From: Azolla caroliniana
Taxonomy: Eukaryota; Polypodiophyta
Length of the DNA stretch: 64,000 nucleotides
NCBI GenBank assembly: GCA_043228905.1
Contig: JBHGNT010000008.1
Coordinates: 19,468,001-19,532,000, forward strand
Reading direction: 5' to 3'
A program made the translations under genes and the position numbers. Numbering within the stretch: position 1 is the stretch's first letter; each line of letters opens with the position of its first letter. Below are positions 31,541 to 42,620 of this stretch, one piece after another. The notes under the pieces are model-generated. The model saw only the letters and a list, made by a program, of their open reading frames with translations. It was not told the origin of the DNA and searched no databases.

Positions 31541-34286
31541 CATAGGGTATAGATCATTAAGATGATGAGACATCAAACAAAAAAATAGTGTGTCAAGGGG
31601 AGATTCTCAAGTTTCGGCGTAGTGAGTCCATTATTGACATCCACATCACCCCTTGTCATGGTAGGCCTCTTGAACACCCGCTTGATTCACTATATTGTAA
31701 CAATCAATTTACCGATGAAGCGTAAGTGTGTCTCTCAAAACATTGATCCTTGGCAATGACCTCTTCTTTTCCATTTATAGGTTTCATGAGGGTCCTCACC
31801 AAAAATAGTCACTTACCCCGACAATCAATTTTTGCAAAAGCAAATTCCCACTTTCGTTTTACCACATTCCTCCTTATTATATGGTGAACATTGCAAATCA
31901 CTATTTCACTCCCATCATCCATTACAAGTTTCGAATCATTACACCCTGTCATCCCAAGAGGTAGCTCCGGCCAATTGAGCTATATCTTTTTGTTGGTTTG
32001 ATCCGCATCAAAATATGACTCCTCATTGGGGCTTGTTTTACCATCAACCTAAGCTATCATAAATTCAATTTCAGACATTTTCTTCCTTTGTACATGTCTC
32101 ATCTTGGCAGTTATCTTCAACTTGAACAATATACAAGATGCAATTTCTTGTTGCTAGTCCAGGTGTCTTTAGTTTATTTCCCTAAACTAAATCTCTACTT
32201 AATACTCCCCAAATGAAAACTTTCACTATACATTTCAAGATTTGCCACCATTGATAATCATATTTACATATAATCCATTCTGAGAGCCATCAAAGAGACT
32301 AAATGGAGCAATTGTACAAGAGATTAGTAGTTACTTGTGAAAACTGAGTCTCACCACCCTTTCAATGTTGAACCCATGGTTTCTCTTCAATTTGTATAGG
32401 TAACGGACTTGCATCAATGTTTTACTCCATAGTTGCTACCAAATAAACATATAACTAGGTAGGATGTCTAATAATCATCAAACTTCAATAAAGTCCAAAA
32501 ATCTCCAATATCAAAAGTAAACTACATCTCCCACCTCTTTGACCCCCACAAATTAAATTTGGAGTCATATAGAGTTTTTAGTACAGAGAAGTAATTAGGA
32601 GTCACATGAAAGATTATATGTTTATTTGGTTTCATCGATCAAACTTGGCTTCATGAACCATAAAAGATACATTCTATTGAGAAATACCCATTATCTTGGC
32701 CCTAGATAAGAACGTCACAACCTATCAAATCATGGAAATCCAAAACCAAATTTTATGAGGAATGAAACGATGAGAACTATAATACGATTGCATAAACAGC
32801 TTTTTCCCGCGTTACACCTGAAGATAGGCTTCCAATCACCACTCTCAAAATAAAGACCTTGATTGGAAAAGGCAATTGAGAATGCTACAACCCATAACCA
32901 CTTATTTACAAGTCATCCTTGTTGAACCATATACAGTAACCATACAAGTTGCCACATATAAATGAAGATGGCTTGTATGACCGTGGAACCCTAAAATTTG
33001 GCTGGGAAAGTTGTTTCTTGGGAAGATCCCCCTTGCAAACATCACACTACATAGCCATCATCCTATTCTTGAATGAAATGTAAATTACTAGTGAGTAATC
33101 AAGCAAACAATCTGAACTCTTCACTTTTTAAGCACTAGCACTCGATTCCTTCCATTACATCCTCATCCTGCAATCTAGGAGCAGCTGTTTCTCGATTATT
33201 TAGCTTTGAAAACACATTCCGCTGAGATCAAATGGATTTGCTTTACCATGGATTGTGCAAAGAACTGGATGCAACATTATGAACCAAAACCATGTCATCA
33301 TTACCAATATGGAGGATTACAAATTAATACATTTTACAGAAGGGATACTGCCCTCCATTATCATTGATTGCTCCTTGAAAGTCATGTTGCTTGGTTTCAA
33401 GAGACTTTGCTGTTCCATGGATTTTTACAATTGGATGCAATACCATGAGCCAAGCTCACTTCATGGTTACAACAAGAATTGAGGATTACAGAGCATGCAT
33501 TATGCAAAAGGGATAATCCTCCTTTATCCTTATTCCCCCTTGAAAGTTGTGTTGACTTTATTGGCTGATTGATTTGACATTCGGTTTATACTTTGCTCCC
33601 TACATTATTGAAATTTCTAAGAGAAGAAAAAACAATTTTTCACTATCATTACACTTCTGTACAAAGCTAACCAACATACTTGTGAGCATGGCCTATAATA
33701 GTGAACAGTTATCCATCAAGGAATCAACATCAATGTGTACAAAGAAGACCTTATTCTACACATCGGTTTGTAGATCAAACCCGTCAAGCTATATAAACTC
33801 CATCCAGTAGCTTACAATCACCTTGTTCCACTGAATCAAAGCTCTTAAAAACTGCATGTGTTCTAAATAAGCATCATGTACTCAGATATAGTACCACCAT
33901 GCCAGCTACCATTTTTGAACACCCAGTTGTCTACATGTGATACCATATTTCCTGACAAAACAGTGTCGTTTCTGACATCCAAACGATCTACGGCTGCCAA
34001 AATCTCCTCTCCTCAATGTGATCGCTCATGCCGAGAGCGAGCTAGTCTGGGGTATAAGATTAAAACCCATTTTGAGGATAAAACAAATGCATAAAGAACT
34101 AGAGAAAAGCACGGAAATAATTTGTGACCCTACTTTGTTGAGTATATGCACAAGAATAACCCTAAGTTTTCATCCATTACCAGAATACCTATGTAAGAAA
34201 AGTTAGTACTACATAGTTTTCTGCTAATTTTTTTAACCTTGGGGACTTCTGGCAAATACTCAACAAGTTACGGTATTTCCCAAATG
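31541..34286. other. Intergenic DNA with one diverged tandem duplication
   Basis: No convincing coding sequence. At 33244-33400 and 33414-33560 two diverged copies of roughly 165 bp lie in tandem, sharing CCATGGATT, GGATGCAA, GAGGATTACA, AAGGGATA and CCTTGAAAGT blocks. The short ORFs here match nothing I recognise. Confidence 0.6.
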
Positions 34287-36727
34287 TCATGTGCTAGCTA
34301 GTAGTACTACCTTAGTTGCACGAATAACATCAAGGTTCATCATTGGTTGGGCATGGTGGTTTCGCATCCGAGATAAGACTCCCTGCCGCAACTCGGGCAC
34401 CAGAGGCACCTGGGAGTCAACAGACTGTGATGAGGCATAACGACGCCAGTTCGAGTAACCACTAGCATGATGCCGCCTTGCCGAGGACGATTCTGCAGTC
34501 GAGTTTGCATCTTCATTTCCTAGTCGGGGTGCAGCTGAGTTCACATCTTCATGTCCATCTTGCATTGGTATGGGTGACGGTAGTGGCAATGGACGCTTGT
34601 GTCCATTTTGCCGCTCATTTTGGGCAGCAACAACATTATCCTGATCTCCCGTGCCTTTGTCAGATGAAGAGCCACCCTCCGTCCTTCGTGCTGATTCTCT
34701 GCCCATGCTCGGAACCATTTGATCATAACGTGATCGGCCATCCGATGATGTGTTCCTATGGTGTGAACCCACATCCATATCCATGTTTTCAACCTCAGCA
34801 CCTCTACCGGCCTGCACTTCTACTGTCTCTCCTAGACCTTCTTCTAGGCCCACTTCCAAAGCAGCCTTTTCTGCAGCATCTTTCTCCCACATAACTGATA
34901 GTGCTTGTTGGAGCCTTTGTCTAGCAGCTACTTCTTCTACTATAGGTCTTGGATAGTTGGTGCCGAGCTCTATGCCAGCTGCACGAAGCACATTGGGAGG
35001 GGCATCCCATGGATGATGGATCCATTTCGACGGCAAGCGAGAGAGCTCAGGTAGCCAGCGCCGCACATACTCTCCATCAGGATCATATTTATAACCTTCT
35101 GCCTGCAAAAAAATCGTGAAAATAAGCCCTAATCTATCATGGGAATAGAAATATAGGACCAGAATTTCAAAGGGGGTGACTCATAATTATGCAGCCATAT
35201 CAAATTCGAGAGAATAAGTTTTTTCAGTATTCACGTTTAAAGATTATTTGCATTCATTCAGGATACTATCTAAAAGGGGTATACATATATTAGATGGGAA
35301 AAGGGTAAATTTTCTTAATGAAAAATCTAAAATAGGCCTCAACTGCGAGTGCTATATGGTTTAGATAAAGTGAATCCCTGAGGTGAATGAGATAACGAGT
35401 TTTGAAAGTCTTCCTTCTACCAATCATTTACATACACAAAGGGTTCTATCAAAAGGGGGTATACATAGATTGGAAAAAAAGGTGACATCAATTCATGAGT
35501 AGTTCACATACATTGAATTTTTAAATAGGCTGTAAACTCATGTGATGTAGATGGTTTACATTTGTAAATATAATGAAACCACGAGCAAACAATACCTGAG
35601 GATTGTCTATGTGATCAAGTTCATGACCATCCGGCAAACTTCCAGATATATATTGCCATCCCAAGACATCACACTCCAGGTCAGCATCAAGAAGTGTGTC
35701 CCAAAAATATTTCATGCCCCAACGCCAGGGAAGCTGAAGAAATTTAACAAAGAAACATGATACGATCACGCGGACACAATTATGCAACCATCCAGTCGCC
35801 CAAAGCTCCCTCATACCTGCATCCACTAGAGGATACCCGGTCCGTCCCTGCCTCCATATCTTAAAATACCCTTCGTCAATGCGCCAAGGGAAAAATTTCA
35901 AGTTTGAGAGCAATGATCGTTCGTGTGTGAAAGGGAAGTTGAAGCTGAGATATCTTGAGTATTCTCTTAACCCAATAGACCTGAGAAAGAGGTTCACACT
36001 TTCTTCGCCTTTTTCATTCCCTTCTTGGACCCATAGCACCTGCTTCATGCTCACACCGCGGAAAACTTTCCTCACACTTAACTCACCATAGTGAAGGTGG
36101 GGAGAAAGCAATGAAGTCGTTGCACTATCAATTTTTTGTCTATTGCTTACATACTCCAATAGCGGTCCGTTTAAGAAGACCTCAAACGCCTTGTCAGCAT
36201 TCGCCCATCCAGGGGCCCATGCTCTTGCTAGCAAATCATTGCTTCCTTTCTCAGACTCATCCTCGAGCTCGAGATTCTCTACAGATGAGCTAAATAGAGG
36301 CCCTAGATAGCAATGAAGAGAAAAACAAAATCCATCAGTCTGTACTTGTATTATCAGAGCTTCCCACTGATAGAATGTACAAAATAAAACAAAAAGATAC
36401 CTTGATACTTTATAAGTCTTTTTGGAGGTATAAGGGATGCCTCTGGTTGCATTGGCATGTCCATACATTTCGACCAAAACTCAGCAAACGTTGTGAACGG
36501 GGTCTCGTCATCATTATTAATCTCCCAAGGCTCATAAAGAAGGTCCGCATTGAATGTACTTACCTCGATCCCAGCCCGAATAAGCCCTTGTTTCACTTTA
36601 TGATCTCGCACAAGTGAGACAGGATCTGGAGAGACCAAAGCCAATTTTCACTATCCATTATTTATATATATATATATATATATTTATTTATTTATTTATT
36701 TTTTATTTTATTTTTTATATATATACA

Positions 36728-36761
<34 letters not shown>

Positions 36762-37956
36762 ATCAAGGTGCTACTCATAATTAGAAGGCACATGGGCTAG
36801 TTAAGGCATGTACATCAATAAACGCAGACATTTTTGTAAATCAGCATCAAAAGAAACACAATGGATAGCAGACAACCAAAAACGCAGTTTAAGTTCAACA
36901 CCTAAACCTTGTGTATATGATGCCAAAAGTTTGTTATTAAAAACTCAGCAGAAACTGTTATGCCTGAGCTCATAATGGTGATTGATCATTGTAAAAGCAT
37001 AGCTCAACTTTTCTGCAGAAACGCAGTATAAGTGCAACACCTAAACCTTGTGCATATGACACCAAAAGTGTGTATCACAAACTCTGCACAAACTGATATG
37101 TCTGAGCTCATCATGGTGATTAGTGCATGAAAATGCCTCTATGTCTCTGCTACGATGCAGCTCAGATCAGAGCAAAATATGTGTGCTCACAATGAGGATG
37201 CAACTCATATTAGAGTAAAAACTCTCCATTCCTGAAGTCTCAAATTAGAGTAAACTGTCTCTCTGTTCATAATGAAGAAATAGAGCTCAAATTAGGGTAA
37301 AATTATGCTGCTTCATGACATGGGCAGATCTCTTACTGTTCATACTGAGGTAAAATTTCTCCCTTCGTGATGAGGATAAATCAAGCTTACATCAATGCTT
37401 ATATCAAATCAAAATTTAAATAAAACCTGATATAAAGCTTATACCAACACTTAAATCAAACCTTGATACAAAGTTTTTTCAAACCAGTGATGCTCATACC
37501 ATAACCCTTAAGACCAAACCAAAGTATCATAACCCTAATTAAAAAAAACCCGTGATGAAAAGGCACTACCCTAACCACCATAAGTAGATGGGATTTTATT
37601 ATGGTCCATGAAGATCAAATAAAGAGAAAGAGAGAGAGGATAAACTTACCATAGAGGTGATTATAGAAGACTCGTGAAGCTCCGGTGGTTTCGATGATTT
37701 GAAGGAGAACAGAGAGGGCATCGGGCGCACGGCGCAAGATGAGAGGGGCTCCGAGGCTAGCCAAGGACTGTTGTAGATGGATAAGGCTCTGTTTGAGCCA
37801 CCATCTGGAGACTCGGCCTGGCAAGAAATGGCCTTCCTCTTCGGGTGCCCAAATGAAGACAGGGATGACCATGCCGCCCGACCGAGCCGCAGCCACCAGT
37901 GCCGGATTGTCTTCCAACCGTAGATCTCTTCGGAACCATACCACCGTGCACACCAT
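34287..37956 (-). CDS. CRY: Plant cryptochrome blue-light photoreceptor
   Basis: Four exons on the minus strand: 37956-37650, 36625-36401, 36302-35596 and 35102-34287. All introns are GT-AG, phases agree, and the product is 684 aa, close to plant CRY1. The photolyase-related region (about 1-485) starts MVCTVVWFRRDLRLEDNPAL. It carries the FAD-site block TGYPLVDAGMRELWATGWLH, LPWRWGMKYF, and DADLECDVLGW with the flavin-facing Asp of plant cryptochromes. The C-terminal extension is rich in Ser, Arg and Glu and has two DAS-motif elements: DQMVPS (about residue 539) and STAESSS (about 612). It binds FAD, is activated by blue light and signals in nucleus and cytosol (family knowledge). CRY1 versus CRY2 type is not decided. 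The start is the first ATG and matches the family N-terminus. Confidence 0.95.
36656..36763. repeat. AT, TTTA and CATA microsatellites in cryptochrome intron 1
   Basis: (AT)n at about 36660-36682, then TTTA/TTTATTTT units and (CATA)n at about 36724-36758. They lie just upstream (plus side) of the exon 2 acceptor. Confidence 0.93.
36880..37130. repeat. Diverged tandem duplication in cryptochrome intron 1
   Basis: Two copies of about 125 bp share AACGCAGT, CAACACCTAAACCTTGTG, ATGA..CCAAAAGT and GAGCTCAT.ATGGTGATT. The rest of the 1-kb intron shows no features. Confidence 0.75.
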
Positions 37957-38664
37957 ATCTTCTCAGCTGCTTTTTCTGCTCTTTTTCCTCCTTTGTTTTA
38001 TTTCTTCCTCACTCTCCTCTTCTCTATATCTCTTGTCTTCTCCTCTTCTGCTGTTGTTTGTTTTTCCTTTCTCTTTGTGTGAGTAGATGAAGCAGCAGCA
38101 GAGCAGCTAGAGACCCCAACGCTAAAATCAGGGCAGGAGAACCCTAAATTTGGAGTGGTGTAGAAGCCCTAGCCCTGATTTAGATTTGGTAGAAACTCGG
38201 CCTGAATTCCAGATCAGGATCAGAAGCCTAGCCTAATCGCAGGGCAAGAACAAAACCCTGCCCTGATTTAGAGCGGGATGAAACCCTAACCCTAATTCAG
38301 AACAATAACAGACCAGGCAGATTTCCTAACGCTAATTGAGAGAGCCGTGTACAAACCCTAAGCTAAATTAGAGAATGAGGAAGCCCCTGAGCGTCATCCA
38401 GCTAACTCCAAAAATCTAAATCCTAAAGGAACCCTAATCCTTACCCGGAGCAGGCGGAACCCCAAATCTCCCTAACATAGAGCAAGAGGGAACTGCTGAA
38501 CCCAATCTCAGAGAGCAGGATGAATCGCTGAATCTTAATTCAACCCAATTTCAGAGCAGGAGGGATCGCTGAACCTTAATTCAACCCAATTTCAGAGAAG
38601 GAGGAATCGCTGAACCTTAAATTCAGAGCTGGATGGAACCGCGGTAAAACCCTATTTCAGAGCG
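37957..38664 (-). promoter_or_regulatory. Cryptochrome 5' leader and upstream region, telo-box rich
   Basis: Directly upstream of the ATG the minus strand is GA-rich (plus 37975-38080 is pyrimidine-rich), a likely 5' UTR. Beyond it AACCCTA motifs recur at about 38131, 38282, 38355, 38432 and 38648, resembling plant telo-boxes. At about 38505-38640 there are three or so degenerate 42-bp repeats containing CTTAATTCAACCCAATTTCA. No TATA box could be assigned with confidence. Confidence 0.45.
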
Positions 38665-38696
38665 GGGGGGGGGGGGGGGGGGAGGGGGCAGGGAAA
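38664..38696. repeat. Poly-G run
   Basis: A run of about 20 G followed by AGGGGG. Such a tract can form G-quadruplexes and is prone to sequencing error in length. Confidence 0.9.
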
Positions 38697-38949
38697 CCTA
38701 ATCGGTACCGATGAGTGTGCAGAGAAGAAGAGCCCAAAATGAAATTTGAGGGGAGGGGAGGGAGAGATAATGGTGGATGTGCAGAAGAAAAAGAAGAGAA
38801 GAAAGGAACCCTAATGAGAAAAGCCATGGATGGAGCCCATAGAGCAAAGGGAGGGGCCTCTGTTGACAGGAGCCATGCAAAGGCGAAGAGAGAGAGAGGG
38901 AGCAGAAGATATGTACACACAGAGAGCTGGAAAATCAGGTTTCGAACCC

Positions 38950-40225
38950 AAGACCTACGCAAACCGGTTTAGGAACCGGTTCAAGTTTGGAAATTCCCAA
39001 ACCGGTTTTGGATCAACCGGTCTAGCTTGGTTTTGGACAAGGCCAAACCGAAACCAACCCACTGGTAAACCGGTTTTAGGAACCGGTTCGAGTTTGGAAA
39101 CTCCCAACCCGGTTTAGGCTTAACTAGTTTGGCTTGGTATTTTGGACAAGGCCAAACCGAAACCAAACCGCTGGTAAACCAGTTTTAAGAATCGGTTCAA
39201 GTTTGGAAACTCCCAACCCGGTTTAGGCTTAACCGGTTTGTCTTGGATTTGGACAAGGCCAAACCGAAACCAAACTGTTGGTAAACCGGTTTTAGGAACC
39301 GGTTCAAGTTTGGAAACTCCCAACCCGGTTTAGGTTTAACCGATTTGGCTTGGTATTTTGGACAAGGCCAAACCGAAACCAAACCGCTGGTAAACCGGTT
39401 TTAGGAATCGGTTCAAGTTTGGAAACTCCCAAACCGGTTTAGGTTTAACCGATTTGGCTTGGTATTTTGGACAAGGCCAAACCGAAACCAAACCGCTGGT
39501 AAACTGGTTTTAGGAACCGGTTCAAGTTTGGAAACTCCCAAACCGGTTTAGGTTTAACCGATTTGGCTTGGTATTTTGGACAAGGCCAAACCGAAACCAA
39601 CCCGCTGGTAAACTGGTTTTAGGAACCGGTTCAAGTTTGGAAACTCCCAAACCGGTTTAGGTTTAACCGATTTGGCTTGGTATTTTGGACAAGGCCAAAC
39701 CGAAACCAACCCGCTGGTAAACTGGTTTTAGGAACCGGTTCAAGTTTGGAAACTCCCAAACCGGTTTAGGTTTAACCGATTTGGCTTGGTATTTTGGACA
39801 AGGCCAAACCGAAACCAAACCGCTGGTAAACTGGTTTTAGGAACCGGTTCAAGTTTGGAAACTCCCAAACCGGTTTAGGTTTAACCGATTTGGCTTGGTA
39901 TTTTGGACAAGGCCAAACCGAAACCAAACCGCTGGTAAACTGGTTTTAGGAACCGGTTCAAGTTTGGAAACTCCCAAACCGGTTTAGGTTTAACCGATTT
40001 GGCTTGGTATTTTGGACAAGGCCAAACCGAAACCAAACCGCTGGTAAACTGGTTTTAGGAACCGGTTCAAGTTTGGAAACTCCCAACCCGGTTTAGGCTT
40101 AACCGGTTTGTCTTGGATTCGGACAAGGCCAAACCGCTAGTAAACCGGTTTTAGGAACTGGTTCAAGTTTGGAAACTCCCAAACCGGTTTGGCTTGGATT
40201 TGGACAAGTCCAAACCGTTGCCGAT
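38950..40225. repeat. 109-bp satellite rich in AACCGGTT
   Basis: About 11 head-to-tail units of 109 bp: the block TTAGGAACCGGTTCAAGTTT occurs at 39511, 39620, 39729 and 39838. Each unit contains GGAACCGGTTC, AAACCGGTTTAGG and GACAAGGCCAAACCGAAACC. The inner copies are nearly identical and the edge copies diverge. At its left edge the minus strand contains GGGTTCGAAACC, like a tRNA B box. Antisense ORFs of 60-67 aa in it are repeat artefacts. Confidence 0.95.
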
Positions 40226-42334
40226 TCCTAGTAATTACCGGAGAGAAAGAGGTTTCTGCGGCCCTCGCCTCATCCTAGATCCGTCCACCTCGAACCCCTC
40301 TCTTGCTGACTAACTTTGTCGTATGAATCGTCGAGGTTATTGAGGCTCGCAAAGGGTAGCTTTACTTAATGTCTGGCCCACGCCTGCTCCTTGGACAAAC
40401 TGTTAATGAGGGCCTAATGAAATTGCAATAGTCATTGGTGAAGTTCTTCGCTATTTAGGTGTACTCTCTGGACGGGAATGAGGTTCAATGTTGTTGTAAA
40501 TCATTGAAGGAGGAAAACAAGGGGGTGGATTCAAGCAATGGAGTTGTAAGAGTTGCATATTGTAGTTTGTACACCTAGGCATCACACGTAAATATCTTGG
40601 TCAACTATGTGAGTCGGATCTTGGAGCATCTGAGAATGTGCATCTCCAGACATCTGCCCTATGGCTTCCAAATATGCAATAATCAGACATCGCAAAGAGA
40701 ATGTAGCAAACTTAACAAGAAAACTAAACGGCGTGGTGTGGCTACTCCATATATCAATCATCGGTCTAAAAGTGTGCACATCATTGGTGTCATGGAATGT
40801 TATAATTTGAATGCAGTAGTGATGGAGCCTCGAGTGTTTCTTCGCAACAACCATGTGAAGGATAAGGACAAATCACATAGAATGCACATTAGTGGCCTTC
40901 CCTACACACATATACACATCATGACCTCAAACTTGTTGAATTCCCTAATTGCGCACAGAATGAACAAATTGTCGAGGTTGAGGTCATGTTCTTATCATGT
41001 TTGAACTTGTTATAATTCGTCTCGACTCTTATTCACAAAGAAAGGGAGCGTGTGTGTAGACATATTATAGTATGGGGCAATGTGCGACCATAAATGCAAT
41101 CTCCGAGCTTCCTTTCAAGCAACAATAGTGGGGGCATGAAGCATACAACATGTAGAGACGCATAAGTATAATATAATCACAAAGTTAATAATGAACATGC
41201 AATCATGGCAATTCGTTAATGTTAGCGGTACCTTTCATTTTTACCATAACCATCAATAGTCAACTACTCAATGTCAACTCGTGACGTACTTACTCATCAT
41301 GTGACCTATCAGTGCTCTGAATTATACTCTTTCATCGACCTCAACCTCGACAGTTTGTCAACCCCCATTATGGAAGGATCCCTAGTTTAGAGAAATGTGG
41401 ACAAAGGCAGAGGTCTTCACCTCTTTTGGGGAGAGAATAAAGTGGAGATATGCTCCACCAAGGTGGCTTTTTCCGCCCCCCATAATGGAAGGTAGATACG
41501 CAATGGCTTTTGCTATTCGACATGTTGGTTGATGTGGGTATGGTGGTTGTGTTTTCATGTATGAGTTCTTTTCAACTTTTTGGCATCTTTCCATTAATAC
41601 CAAGTTGGATCTTCAAAGAAAAATAAAATCAATTCTTCACCCCTCACCCCTTTTGTGAGCCCATGGTAAGTGATGGTGATTCATAAAGTGTAAAGCAATG
41701 AGGCTTGAGGAGTCTACACTAATGATTGGTCACACCATATCTCGAGACTTGATGTATATTCGTTTGTCCTAAGAGTGTATGAATCAACACTTATAGAGGG
41801 CCATTTGTTAATGTAGATGGACATTTGATCAAATTTTACATTCAAATATGCCAAATCTAGCCACAACCACCACCAAAGACTAAATAGCTATGTTCTAAAC
41901 ATACACACTAGAATGAGTTGATGGGCTTATTTATAGCCCAATTCATGCCATGAATATATAGATACTTTCCAATGAAACATATGTTTCTAACATTGGTAAA
42001 GTCTGCACGATCATGGGTTTATAAAGTGTTAAACTTAGAAATTTTTTTAATTGTATGAAAAGCTTTCTCACCCACACAAACAACCCATTATTTGACGAAT
42101 TAATACATGGCAAATCGTCACCCCAACTTAATGGAGCATATCATACCATTTGTTGTCAAAATAGTTTGTAAGAATTTAATATAAAAAACCTTCATAGCTT
42201 GCCACATCAACGTTTTGTGGAATTTAAAGACTCTTCGATGAAAATTGGCATCATGGGCATGACACAATGCATTGTCGCTTAAAAATTAATTTATCAATGA
42301 TTCGTGCCCATTCATCTGTATCGAGTAGGAATCA
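40226..42334. other. Intergenic DNA, nothing recognised
   Basis: A 135-codon plus-strand ORF (40597-41004) has no recognisable motif and no supporting context. A 73-codon minus ORF (41382-41603) is likewise unsupported. Confidence 0.5.
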
Positions 42335-42620
42335 GCAACTGTTTGGTTTCGGCTTAACTGATTTGTCCTTGTCTGAACCAAACCGGTTAAACCTAAACCG
42401 GTTGGGGGTTTCCAAACTTGAACCGAACCGATTCCTAAACCGGTTTAGGAACCAAATTAGCCAAGCTGATTAAGCCTTAACCGGCCTGGTAATCGATTTA
42501 GGCTTATCCGATTTGAGCAATCCCCAACTAAGCTCAAACCAGTTAAGTAAGCTCAAGCTTAAACCGAACCGAACCGAACCGCTATACCGTTTCGGTTTAG
42601 GCTTGAGCCGAGCCGTTGTC
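42335..42620 (-). repeat. Dispersed relative of the 109-bp satellite, inverted
   Basis: This region repeats TTTCGGCTTAAC, AAACCGGTTAAACC and CCAAACTTGAACCGA..CGATTCC, which are the complements of satellite blocks, but without regular tandem order. It is about 2.1 kb right of the satellite, in opposite orientation. Confidence 0.65.

Noticed and set aside
38280-38300. Interstitial telomere array
   Set aside because: Only scattered AACCCTA words and one short double unit; not a telomeric repeat tract.
38981-39382. Repeated 61-67 codon minus ORFs with similar sequences
   Set aside because: They arise from successive units of the 109-bp satellite; stops recur at unit boundaries.
40597-41004. 135-codon plus ORF
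   Set aside because: No recognisable domain, no splice or promoter context, composition like the surrounding intergenic DNA.
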